Below, piece by piece: positions 33,188-45,900 of a stretch of DNA of 64,000 nucleotides. Each line of letters begins with the position of its first letter. The first letter of the stretch is position 1. The position numbers and the translations under genes were made by a program. The DNA is taken from contig NC_064039.1 in NCBI RefSeq assembly GCF_932526225.1, positions 12,046,139-12,110,138 of the forward strand. The letters are read 5' to 3'. Source of the DNA: Nematostella vectensis (taxonomy: Eukaryota; Cnidaria; Anthozoa; Actiniaria; Edwardsiidae). The notes beneath the pieces are model-generated. The model made no database searches. It worked only from the letters and a program-made list of their open reading frames with translations, and was not told the DNA's origin.

Positions 33188-36100
33188 ATGGTCACCGGAC
33201 ACCGACAATACCATTGCAGGAGTGAAGACAGGCCTTATGCAACTTCGTTACAACTGTACTTGTTATGAGATAGGTTACTGCGAAAGGCTCTTCTTATTTA
33301 AATAACATGGAAAATTAAATTTTAATTCAGTGCTAATCAATGGTAAAATTCTTCCCTATTAAAAACATTGTAAGTGACCTGCTTATTGGTACTGTTTTTT
33401 CCGTCTTTATCGCACGCCATATAAACATTCTCCCCGATTGTATAAACTGGGTGGCTAACGTACGCACGCGCTTAGCCAGCGGGCTCACCCCATAACCAAA
33501 TGGAATAGAATAGGAGATATCTGTATGAAATGCACAACCCGGGATGCATGGGATCTCAGTTCCGCTCGTGCAACTTTGTCACATGTGAAACAAACAAGGC
33601 AGCTATCGTCGATTACCATGTGTGACACTAGCGTGGGCTTCGTTTGAAGCGCGTTCAGATACTCAACTTTCGATTCTAGTTTCTCATAAACGCAGGCTCG
33701 ACATGCAACTACATCAAGCAAGTACTTTCGGTAAGGCCTTTTTTACCAATAGCGTCGGGTAATAGTTTGCGGGTTGCGCTAAAATGTTGAAAAGGAAAAA
33801 TTATTTAGTTTTCAAATTATCTTAACAAAAATACTCTCGAATAGATTATCTGAAATTTATTCTTGTGCAAAACTGGTCCTCTTGCCCCTCTCACACAAGT
33901 TGCCTTAGGGTTTGGACTTAGCAGGGGGCGTAAATTCGGGGATGGATCTTTGTAGGCAAGAGTGCATTTATTTTTTCAAAGATTGCGAGGACAATTTTGG
34001 CGTGAAATAAAGATTCATCAATCGCGAAGTTTGACAGGTCAGTTTAAGCCAAAAATTCGTGTTGTTTAAGTTGGAGTATTGTTAGGTGTTACTGTAGATT
34101 TAGAAAAAGATTCATCGCGCAGATTTCGAGATTTTTATTTTAATATAAAACTATTGCTTCCTTTTAACTTGCATGACAAAAAAAATAATTTGATTTCCAA
34201 GAAGAGTGAATCTAGCGGAATCTGATAAAGCATAGATGTATTAATAAAATTTGAAAAATTTAAATTGCGCCGAAAATGAGTCTTCTGTAGGGAACATAGT
34301 ATTGTAACAGCTATATTTTTGGGTTCTCTAACCACATGTAACAAGCGGCTATTACTCTCTCTGACCACTTGTGAGAAAACGACTATGACCCCCTTGGCTG
34401 GGGGAGGTACCGGATTTTACTTGTTCGCTGTTACAAAGTCTTTACAACATCTGGTGTCTACAAGTATTTTCTTACAGGTGTCTCTTCAAGTTGTTAAGTG
34501 AGTTTTTGGTGTGTTTATATGCTACTAAGACGGCATGTCCTTTAGGAAAACTGACACTGACATCCCAAAGGGCTTTTAGCAGTGTTTGGATAAGGGTTTA
34601 ACCAATGGGTGTACGAGGGACGACCTTCCTATGTGGGTGTGCCAGTTGGTTACCCTTGGGCTACCGTGACTTACGTAATGTTTACATGTTGCTACTAACT
34701 ACGGATGTCACACACTAACTTGTTACACTGCTAGTGTGCATGGCAAGCTACACACGTGACTATTATGATTGACAGCATTCCAATCATTTTTGCACTCAAA
34801 ATCTTAAAATGTACTAAAACATAATTTCATCGACGGCTGGGTCTGGAGCTTACTTGGGGTAAACCTTGTGTGAGCTCAGACCTAACTTTCCTTATGTAGT
34901 TAACGGATACAGGACTAAAACAAATGCTCAAAACTCTGTTCTCCAGTACCACTTGAAAAGGGACGCGGTACGCCCATAAGTTTCTAGAGCAAAAGGTCAA
35001 TCTGCTAAAAATATGAACTGCTTGGCTAAGCAATTTCTATGCGAGCGTTTTAGATTTTCCTGTCAAACGCGATAGGTTAGCTAAACAAAATGCTTTTAGT
35101 TGTCCCGTGGACTTCAATAAGCTGACAGCCGATCCGTATATAATTTCTAGATGCTAAATATCACTCCACTATATGTGTGACTTATTCCTGCGTGACAGTA
35201 TATAAGCTGTTTAGCCAAAACAACCTCGGCGCGCCACCTTAAAAGATTGTAAAACAACTTTCATAAATGAAACAGCCTACACTATCGTATAAATGGCATT
35301 TTCCTTCTTCAGATGGAGTACCAAAAGTAATGTTTCTAGCTTCAAAGAGGCTTAAGAGGTATCTTTCGCTGATTTTCTATCCTCTCTCTCGGTGTCTTAC
35401 CCCCATGACAATAAAAATCATGTTCGACTCATTAGCATAAAATCTCTAGGACGTGAATAAAATTATATTTTGAGCGTTTTATTCGTTTTCATTTTCTAAA
35501 TTGTACCTCATCCTAAAGAGTAATGTTCACGCATAATAACAAAATTTTATTTAGTCCAAATAAACAAAATTTTTGGGAAAAAAGAAAAGTTTATTTTTAA
35601 CGCAGTTGCCATGCTGGAATGCACGGTCACTTGTTCATTTCATTCTTTTGCTATTTACGCACGCTTCTACGGCTAGAACAAAGATTTAGTCGAGACCGAG
35701 TGGATGACACACTTTTGAATTTATCCTCCTATTTTTTAACGCGTTAGGATCTGGAGCCCATCTTTCACACACCGAGAGTTTATTAGTTGGAGATTCATAT
35801 ATTGTACATGATTTTCATAAAACGAGTCTATGACAAGGTGTACCAAAAATGTTTTTAGAAGCAAACATAATTATTGGCTGTTGTTGCATGTCTATGCTAT
35901 TAAAGGACTTATTGCTCTTAATAAGGGGTGCTACGGAAATCAGACCTCCAATACAAATTCCTGAAGGAATTCTTATCAAACGTCCAATACAAACTTTCCA
36001 GTGATTTCCACGCCTTTTCGACATATTTTGAATATAAATACATGCGTGCTTTGCGGCTTGGAGACGGTAAAACCATGCAAGCTCGTAATCGTTTAATATA

Positions 36101-39100
36101 TTTAAAAACAGGTGGAAATATGTGCTCAGAGTTCACTCAGATTAAGTAAAATAACAGTTTTAGTTATGCTGTGAGTCTCGGCTTTTAACTTTGCTTATGA
36201 CTGGATGTACCAAAATGTGAAATTGAGTGAGTAGAACTTTTCTCATGTGATTCATTCTCTTCAAAATATCGCCAAAACCTGATTCTTTTAAGACTTCTTA
36301 GGAAGTTGATTTGCTAACATGAGATAAGTTGACCCTTATACTTTATCGTCATGATATTTTTTTTTTGTTTAAAAAGTATAACAGGCGAGCATACTATCTA
36401 ATGTTATAAATGTAATAAAACTTTGCAAAACATCGCCTTCGTCAAAGCGTGGGCTGTTGTCATGACAAATGGCAGAAAATGGCGTCGCATGAAATCGAGG
36501 ACGCCGGACAGTGGCTTATGCAAATGAGCATCTGTTCCGTAGACTGTAATATGTTGCTTGTATTACCTAACCTTACGCCGGTAGAGAATGAACATGGAAG
36601 AAATGAAAACTTATGATAGCATTTTCTCCTCTCCCTATTGCTATGCGCCGTGTGTAGTGGATAACGCCAGGACTTTCTAATGGTTGTCTCTGGAACTTAT
36701 GCGTCCCGAGCCCCTCAGCAACCATGTTACTCTTGGTGGCAGCAGTGGGATCACCGGATGGCTCTCTTAAACGTTTATCAACTGTTAAAGGGAGAGGCTG
36801 ACTTGCAAGCGCGAACGCAAATACGCTACTGGGTTTAGAAAACTTGGCTTTTCTGTAACCCCGGCCCTGGGCGATTTTCTAGGGAACCCAAGCTCACAGT
36901 TTGTAGTTTTTGAATTTTAAGGAAATTCACCATAACAATACTCGACATTCACCGCGCAGTATAAAGTAATACCTTATCTCTTCCTAATTTGAAGAAATTT
37001 TTGTTGTTGTTATTTAAATGAGGGAGAGCGATAATATTTGTTTTAGAAGAGTAAAGGCTCACGTATACATTATGTAAAACAGATACGAAGAGAAGTGAAT
37101 GAGCTGCGGGATAGGTGAGATGAGACCAGTTCGTTTAGCATAGCTTTATTTTAGGTAACCTGACAGGCCTGAATACAACATAAGCACATTACAAAAACAG
37201 CATCCTGAAAAGCAATTAACCAGAGCTAACGGTTAGTGCAAAATTTTAATGTTTTGTTATTGCCTTTTCTGTAACCACCACTCCCTGTTTATGAACAAAC
37301 TCGAAAAAATAGGACCACCTCACGCACGACAAGACCCGAGCCACAAAATGATCTAATTTTCTTTGAGTCAATGTTTAAGTTTCATAGTGATTCATTCAGC
37401 ATGGCAACTCTCCAAGTATCAATTTGAATGGTAATGACCTGAAAAATATCTGAAACTGCTCTATATAAATTAATTGCGTAGTCAGTAAAGTCTCATTCAT
37501 ACTATATTCAAGTAAACTAAAAGTTGCTCCACAAAAAAAACCTTTATACTGTTGAGTGAAATAAATTTAAAGTGGATCCATCTTCCATTGCGCATCTAGT
37601 TCGCGCATGGAGTTTAAACCCTGCTTGTAGAAAGGTTGATGGTACCTTTCTTCTCTCTTCAAGTTATTAAGCCATAGCCCACTGAAACCCTTGACGCATA
37701 TAATATGCTCATTTAGTACAACTGGCTATTTAAAGACTATTGAACTGGATTATTCTATAGTTTTGGAAGATCCACCACCGTATATTGTAAATTAAAATTA
37801 GATTTAACAATTAAATATAGACAACTAGCCTTTGGACATGTTTGCCAATAAATCAAAACAAATATTTTTCCTAACAACAGACATTGTGCCTGTCAGGTTC
37901 ATCTGTTTACATTACTGTAGGTTCGCGGCCAGATTTGGGGATTCTGGTATCACCTATTCGATCTCAACGTTATTTACCTTTATGGTGTTTTAAAAATAGA
38001 GAGATTTCCACTTACTCATTTCTGACTATTACTACTTCGCTAATTTCCATTTTTTGGGTTTTTGTTAGCCACATTTTTAACTTAAGCCATAAGGTAATCA
38101 TAATTTTCCCGAAAAACAGGAAAATTCATTTCGCGTACCGAGATTGAATGGTTGAAACTAGAACGAGTAACACTACGGTGCTATTATCCTATACTAAGTC
38201 TAAATGTGGATGGTATACTATACAATAAGTCCATCATATAATACATACTAGAAAATTAGCCCATGTACCCATGTGTTCGACGTAACAGCACGAGAGCCAA
38301 GTGTTGACAAATTAACATTGCGACGCGCGCTACAGTGGTCACGATGGCAGTTTTGTGAAGTAGTCTAAGACTACGAGAAACGTACAATGTTATTGACCAC
38401 AGCATCACTAGGCAACCATCGAGACAAATGCTTTAGTGCTCATCAGAACACGAAGGGGTCCTCCTAGTCACGTTTCTATCCTGGCCTGCCATGCGCGTCG
38501 CACTATAACGTATCCGCATAGTTTGTCCTGTCCACACCATTCTGGCACTATAAGCCATTACTCCTTTAGACAGACGGAGTAAGGCAAATAAAACTAACCT
38601 TTCTATGGTATATCTAGCCCGTCGTGAACGGATGACGATATTAACATATAAATTTAATGAAGGTAATTCCCTTGAAATAGTTCTACAACCCAGAATTTTT
38701 CAAAACTTGGCATAAACAATATTGAAATTAAGGGCTTTCAAAAAATGTAATAGAAAATGGGGGTACCGACCTCGTTTTCACAACAGAGGGGCGTAGAGTT
38801 GACGCGTTTTTACTGATCGCGCAAGGAAAAATCCCAACTCTTAGTTTTCAAAAAGAGTGCCTATAGTCTTTAGAAAATTAAGTTCTGTTTGTCGAGCTGC
38901 CGAAATCCGATCTCTTAAACAATATACCGTAGTAGCTAATGTTCAAAACAAATCACATTTTAAGAGATCGCACTAAAAGACATTGTTTTCGCCACTATTC
39001 ATACGGTAAAGAGCGCCATTTTGAAGTATTTTACGGCTTTTAAGAGAAATATCATTTTTCCGTATATATTTAACTATTTGAGCAAATAAAAAATGGGGGT

Positions 39101-39926
39101 AACCGACTTCGTTTTTCTGTCAAAGCGATTTTAAGAAAAAAACGCGCGCCTTTTGCTTTGTTTTCTTGTACAACTGTGGCGCGCGCGCGCACTTAATACC
39201 GGGAAATTCGAACAAACAGCGTGCGCCAATATGCGCAGAAGGGAATTACCTTAACTTAAAAAATATAATTATAATGTAGATCTTTTTAGATCTACCTCAG
39301 GGTTTACACAAACCCGTTTTGTATTTTTTTTGTGCTATTTTTTAAAATCCAACCTGAAGTCAAAACTTCTGCAAAGTTAATTAAGTAAATGATATAATGT
39401 GCATTCATGTGTTCCGAACTATAGTAATACCATCCACATTTTCTGAGGTTCTGCCAATATGGCATACGGATGTTCATATATATGAACGTGTTTATGGACC
39501 TTTACCCGCCATCTTGCACAGGCTTTGGGTAAAGGCTACGGATGTCTAAAGGCTTGATATAATAAGCAAAAATCATTCTAATCTTTATACAAAACTTACA
39601 ATGAAAATTTAAAACTCACGGCAAACTTATACCAAGCACGTTTATCGTTATAAAACTGATACAAGTGTGAAATTATACAAAATATTATAAACGCAAATAC
39701 GCTACTGGGTTTAAACAAATAGACAAACTGACATACATACAGAAGCGGACCGAAAGAGAAGCTGACATTCAGAACGAAAACACTATTGGGAAAGAAACTA
39801 TTAGGGAAATGCGTAAAACAATCGCGAGAAACTTAATAGCTTAAGAATATAAATATAACAATAATGAATTGAGCGATCAGTGTTTATATATACAACCCGA
39901 CACATTGGCAGAACCTCAGATTAGAT
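33188..39926. other. 6.7-kb intergenic region without a supportable gene
   Basis: Short open frames here (for example the minus-strand 78-residue frame at 33,485-33,721, with several cysteines, and the plus-strand frame at 35,928-36,149) have no recognisable domain or convincing splice partners. The word ACGCAAATACGCTACTGGGT occurs at about 36,814 and again at 39,691. An inverted-repeat element occupies 38,655-39,255. The last part is probably the TRAF6 3' untranslated region. Confidence 0.5.
38655..39255. mobile_element. Inverted-repeat element, about 600 bp
   Basis: AAGGTAATTCCCTT (from about 38,660) and AAGGGAATTACCTT (to about 39,252) are perfect 14-base inverted ends. Internally, GGGGGTACCGACCTCGTTTT (38,759) and GGGGGTAACCGACTTCGTTT (39,093) are direct repeats. 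Further out, AAATGTGGATGGTAT (38,201) is inverted at about 39,430, so an older outer element of about 1.2 kb may enclose it. No coding capacity. Confidence 0.5.
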
Positions 39927-42900
39927 CTAGCGGGAAATCTGGATGCGAACCAATATGCTATTATTCTTAATGTATTGTCCTTCGGTTAACTGATCAATCG
40001 GACAAAACTCCACATACCCATAGCCTTTGTGGTTACGGGGAGAAGTAGGCCTTTGAAAGGCCAACAAGTTGGGCTTTGCTACCAGCGTCTCGCTGATCGG
40101 TCTCCTTGAATCAATTTGGTCACTTTGGTCCAGGATGGAAAGGGTTATCCGTCCGATAAATGGCCACTCCAGGATACCATCCCAATCGCCTTGCATCATG
40201 TGAATGAACAAGGAGACGTGCTCACCCAGTCCTCCATCCACGCCGTTTAAATTCATCCGGAGGCACATTTTGTAGCCATACATGCTTGTATAGAAAGGCG
40301 GTGAGTGTATGGCCGCTGTTAGGCCTGCAATGGAACCTTCTCTACACTGCCTGAAGTTGTCCAGCTTCCAGATGAATGTTCCATTGCACACCCTTCCCTC
40401 CAGCTCGATCTCCCGGGTCTCAAGTCTCATCAGCTTGTGGGTCAGCTCTGCAATGCGCCTATCACTGCTTGTCTTGACATCTTCTACCTTGCGTTCCAGG
40501 TAAGCAAGAAACTGCCGATACTCATCTCCCCGGGAACCGAGCATGTCCACCTCCCTTTGCATGTTGGCACTTTGAAAAAGAGCCTCACGCCGAAGTTCTG
40601 CCTCGTGTGGAGTGTGTTCTTGTGGGCCGTGGGATGCCTGTTCTTTAGATGACTGACGTGATTTATCTTTACCTCCAACAGCTCCGCCTTTCCCTTCGGT
40701 ATTCAGCCGTTGATGGTATCTCCCTAATTCAAAGAAATGCTTCTCACGGTTTTCCGTGACGTGCTTTATCACAGCCGGGTTAAAACCCTAGAGGGTGGAG
40801 CAATAAATAGTAAAAAGTTAAGAACACACACGCAAAATTAAAACGCATGCACAAAATTGTACAAGTTTTCCAAAGCATTTTTATTGCGGCGTCTATTGGT
40901 AACTTTGGCATCTACATATGAACTCTATACATTAAGAATTCGTGTGGATTTTGTATTGTTTTGCATTTTATTTTGCCGATAAATTACTTATATGACTGGA
41001 ATTTAAGGTAAAGCTCAGAAAAAAAATGCAGTGCGAAGAACTTTCAAGTTTAGTAGGTAATTTATTCGTTTTAGTTTTATTTTCATCTGTGGGTTCATAC
41101 CTCAAAATCACAGCCTAAGAATGCAAATGGGCAGGTTGATTTCATCTTTGGGCAGCTGCTCTGAAGATGATCAGTCATCTGAAAAGCACCAAGTAACTCA
41201 TTGTTCAGAAGTCTTCAGTACATTACAAGGTACCACTAAGGCTGGTATAGGAAGTAAAATGCTAAGAGGAGACCTATACATATAAGGATAATCCAATATA
41301 TTAGATATAGTCAAATACTATACTATACTAATATAGATATTGTTTAGAAAAATGCACTGTAATCCTCTACTAATTTTGTCATTGTTCTGAAAATCCCTAT
41401 TTACAGACAAACACCACAGCAGGAGATGAGATAAGGAAACTCCTGTGCTGGCACAGTTCATACACATATCTATATTTCTTCTATCCAAACTTAATACCCT
41501 AGTCTAGCACGATTCTCTGGGACATCACTCCACTACCAACCTTTTCTCTTGTGACATTCTGTTTGCAACTTTTGCATTGGATCACCATCTTTGGGCACTC
41601 TTTCAAATGTTTCTACAAAAGGAACAGATAGAAGAGTGCTTTAATTGTGCCTTAATGTAACTGAGAGGATAAACTGTTAATGCAATTCTATTCAAAATTG
41701 TGTCTTCAGGCCAGAACTGCCATTCTTACTAAAACGAAGGCTATCAATAAATCACCTTTAAAAGAAAAAGTCGACAACAACGCAGATTTATGTTTTTTAG
41801 AACGATATTTCGGCAGGCCAATACCTGCCTTCTTCAGGTTATAAATGAGTTACAATGGCATGTTATAGCTAGTATATGTACAAAGTTCATTGATGATTAA
41901 CTAACAAAAGGTAAAAATAGTAATTGAGTGACAAAGTACAAAGTTCATTGATGATTAACTAACAAAAGGTAAAAATAGTAATTTAGTGACTTATGGAAGA
42001 TGGTAAATAGGGTGGTGTGGATTACTAAGTAGCTAAACGGTTTCTTCACGCCGGTTGAGGCCACCGGGTTCAAGAGTGCCAGCGCGAGCTATCAATGTGG
42101 CTTCTCTTGCTTTGCGGATGGAGTCGCGGTTATTTCTTATTTTTTCAATAGGTATTAGCTCTATGTCAGAAGCTGAGTGGTTGGGTTTTAGGAAGTGTTC
42201 AGCGGCGTGGGTTGGTATGGATCGAGATTGAGAGTCTACAGTTCTGCGGTGGTCATTAAAGCGTTCTTTTAATTTGCGTTTAGTTTCCCCAATATATTGA
42301 AGGTTACAGCGGTTACATTGAATCATATAAATCACGTTTTTAGTATTGCAGGTTATGTGGGAGGTTATAGGTCGTGTTTCACCTGTTGAGAAAAATGTGT
42401 AGCTTGTAAGGCCATCGGTTCTAATATAGGGGCAGGTTAGGCAGTTTTTTTCGCAACGGAAAGCACCGGGAGGTTGGTTGGTGGGAGAGCGGTCGGAAGG
42501 TAGCTTGGCTTTAACGAGGATGTCGCGGAGGTTAGGTGAGCGGCGAAAGGCGACAAGAGGGGGCTCAGTGAAAACCTTATGGCATCGCTTAGACGAGAGT
42601 AGAAGGTTGTAGTTTCTACGGATTATGTTGTTGATGTTAGGTAGTGTAGGGTTATAGGTAGTGACAAAGGGGATGCGACGGGAGTTTTTGTGGTTGTTAT
42701 TATTAGGGCGTAGGGCGTCAATGCGGGAAATGTTAGCAACGCGTAGGATTTGTCTCTTGAGAAAAGCGGGTTTATAGCCACGCTTGAGGAGGTAGTTGGT
42801 GAGTTCATTGCAGCGGTTATTAAAGCTTTCTTCTGTAGAACAAATGCGGCGAATACGGAGGGCGAGGCTATAGGGGATGGCCTTTTTGGTGTGATGAGGA

Positions 42901-45900
42901 TGGCAAGATGAAAAAAGAAGGTGTTGGTGTTTGTCAGTAGGTTTGGAGTAGAGGTCAGTTTCGATTTTACTATTAACAAGGGAGACATTAACGTCAAGAA
43001 AAGGTACATTGTTATAGGAGTGGGAGCTTGTAAATTTAATGGTGGGGTGTAGATTGTTAAGGTAATCTACAAAAGCGTTCAATTTGTCTAGGCCCTCAGT
43101 CCATACAACAAAAATATCGTCGATGTATCTTAACCACGTATGGGGTTTGTAGGGGGCGTCACGCAAAGCGTTGGTTTCAAATAGACCAAGAAAGAGACAG
43201 GCGAAAGAGGGTGCCATGCGTGTGCCCATTGCGGTGCCATGCTTCTGGAGGTAGTGTTTGTCATTAAAGGAGAAGTTGTTCATTTGGAGGATCATGCGGA
43301 TTAAATCACAAATAGTGCCAGCAGGGATGGGGTTAGTGTTACATGTGCGAAGGAAGTGGTGACAAGCGTTGATGCCATCATTATGTGGAATATTAGTATA
43401 GAGGCTAGAGACGTCGAGTGTGACCAGGAGAGAGTCTGTTGGTAGGTTGCTGAGTGTTAATAAAATGTTTAAGAAGTGGTTAGTGTCTTTAACGTATGAT
43501 GGAAGTTTACTTACTAATGGCTGGAGGTAGTAGTCTACAAATTCTGAGATGCGTTCGGTGGGGTGGGAGTTAGAGGAAATAATGGGGCGTCCAGGATTAC
43601 CATGTTTATGTATTTTAGGGAGTATGTAAAACCGTCCAGGTTTAGAGTCTTTGGGTGTGAGGTAGGATTTAGTGTCCTGATTAATTATTCCGTCCGTGTG
43701 CATTCGGTTGATGTAAGTTGTGACTCGTTTTTGTATGTCATTAGTAATGTCGGCATCTAATTGTGTGTAGAATTTAGTGTCATTAAGTTGTCTATTACAT
43801 TCATTAATATACCAGTCTTTGTCCATTACGACTGTGCCGGATCCTTTGTCTGCGGGTTTGATTATGATGTCTTGTCTTTGGTTGAGTTGTGTTAAAGCGT
43901 TACGTTCACCAGGTGTGATGTTAGAGCGAGTCTTGTTAAGTGTAGAGTTTTGTATCTGTAGTTTGACAGAATTAAGGAAGGTGTCGAGTGAGTTATCCCT
44001 GCCTGAGGAGGGAGTCCAAGTGCTTTTGTTACGGAAAGGGTTAAATGAACTGTCAAAAGAGAGAGTATCATTATCATTGGGTTTGTCTTCATTAAAGAAA
44101 TATTCAGCTAGTCGCATCCTACGATTGAAATCATATATAACGGCCATAACGGTTGAAATCATATATAACGGCCATAACGGTTGGCGTATTTTGCGAATCT
44201 GTTTTGTTTTTTATCCTCATCTCAATACATTGCCACATAACACTCATACCTCTATTTTGCTGATAGTAACCTTCATCTTGCAGTGGTCGCAGGGCACAGA
44301 GCGATTGGGACATGCCTCGGCACAGTGCTTGTCAACTTCCTTTCTTTGCATTACTGCGCCACACTCATTAGGACAGTTAGTATCCATACAGGGACAGCCC
44401 TTAAGATGTTCCTGATACAACATGCATGGTTAACACTGACCCCTCAACTGGCCTGTAACGGCTATGAGAAGTACCCAAACCCCCAAAAATATGAATGACA
44501 ACGAGTTGAAGTATTGAAGATATGAATCCAACCAAAGTTATAGCAACTGCTCTTCAGCCAAATAATAGCTCAGGTTCTGGTTCTGTTCTAATTTCACATC
44601 GACCAAGTTCTTTAGTATCTGATATGCTGCAGTTTTAGAGATAACATGGACAATAAACATTGCACATATTAAAAAATATTTTGTACAATGTACTAAATTA
44701 TGTTAATACCCAGGTAAAACGCACCACGGCATCCTTTTCCCAAGGCAATGAATATTGGAATGGATCTCAAAGAGGCTCTCTCACAGTTTATCAATAAAAT
44801 GACTATATGGAAAGCCGGCAAGGTAGAATACTCCGTTAGAGGGAGACCTTTGTTATGTGACTGTGACTCAGGGATCGCCTGTGCACACACAGATGTCAAC
44901 AGTCAGGAGCTGTAAAGGAGCCTCTGAATAACATGACCGTTGTTCAACAAGTACCTACTGCACAGGAACACCACGGCAACACAGGAGGAGAGATTCTTTG
45001 TGCGCATAACCAATAACGTCTTGTGTGTTATGATCCATTCAGCTACAACATTATGTCGAGTTGTTATTAATAATTTCATTGTATCTATGTGTTTGTCTTT
45101 AGATCATCAAACAGCCTTTTGACTCCAATAGAATAAATGTGATCCACATTGCTATACTCCTCTTTCAGGGAAGACCAGAGATCAGTTAGAAGTGATAACA
45201 TACTGTAACGTTCCTAATTTTTAACAGGGTATTTCTGTAGTCTATTTCTCTACTTTGACCTTCCCTTTTACTACGTAAACAGCACTGAAAGAGAAATGGG
45301 AAAAGCCATCTCAAGTCATCTTGATACTTCTTGAAAATTAAAGTATTTGCTTCCATTATGAGGGATCTAACCGCAAGGGTGATAAAAGCACTGTCATATG
45401 GGTACTGACTTTCGACCTTCTACGACCCTGCATGCAAGATGAAAGGGTGGCAATGCACCATCATTCCACCCATGATCTCATTTTTGTAGTTTTTGAGAAT
45501 CTCGATAATGGATCCCGTCTTTTCTTGTCCTATCGTTTAAAGAGATTAGACATCTTTGACTGGAATGCTGTCTTTAGTATCAAGTCAAAGGCAGCCACCA
45601 TACAATTATTGTTAATGAAAGGACCAAAAGCTGATAGAAATTGTTGTTGATTTCTATCCGTAGAAAACTTTATACTATGGATAGAACAGGTTGAATCTCC
45701 AAAGCTCCAGTTAGAGGGTCTAGAAGTGTTTTCCTTGGGCAATTAAGGCTGATCATAGACCAGGTTCACTGCATAACCCTGCTTACATAGACTTTGTATC
45801 GACACCATTAAGACGTTCAACCATCCCCAGATTGCGATATGGATACACATTGTAAAGCATTATAAACATCAGACATTCCTCCATCATAGGCTTGCTTTTG

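Larger units (their letters stand above)
41763..44182 (-). mobile_element. Penelope-like retroelement in TRAF6 intron 4
   Basis: One uninterrupted frame encodes reverse transcriptase plus GIY-YIG endonuclease. The 3' side (low coordinates) carries a hammerhead-like core and a tandem 58-bp repeat; the 5' side carries a 28-bp tandem duplication. Orientation matches TRAF6, so the element is transcribed within the pre-mRNA. Outer limits are approximate, set by the last recognisable element sequence. Confidence 0.8.

Noticed and set aside
33485-33721. 78-residue minus-strand frame with several cysteines (CRACVYEKLESK..., CLVCFTC)
   Set aside because: Looks protein-like but has no family match I know, no ATG-context support and no splice partners; left as intergenic.
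43777-44415. 212-residue plus-strand frame
   Set aside because: Antisense shadow of the Penelope frame and TRAF6 exon 4; no recognisable domain.
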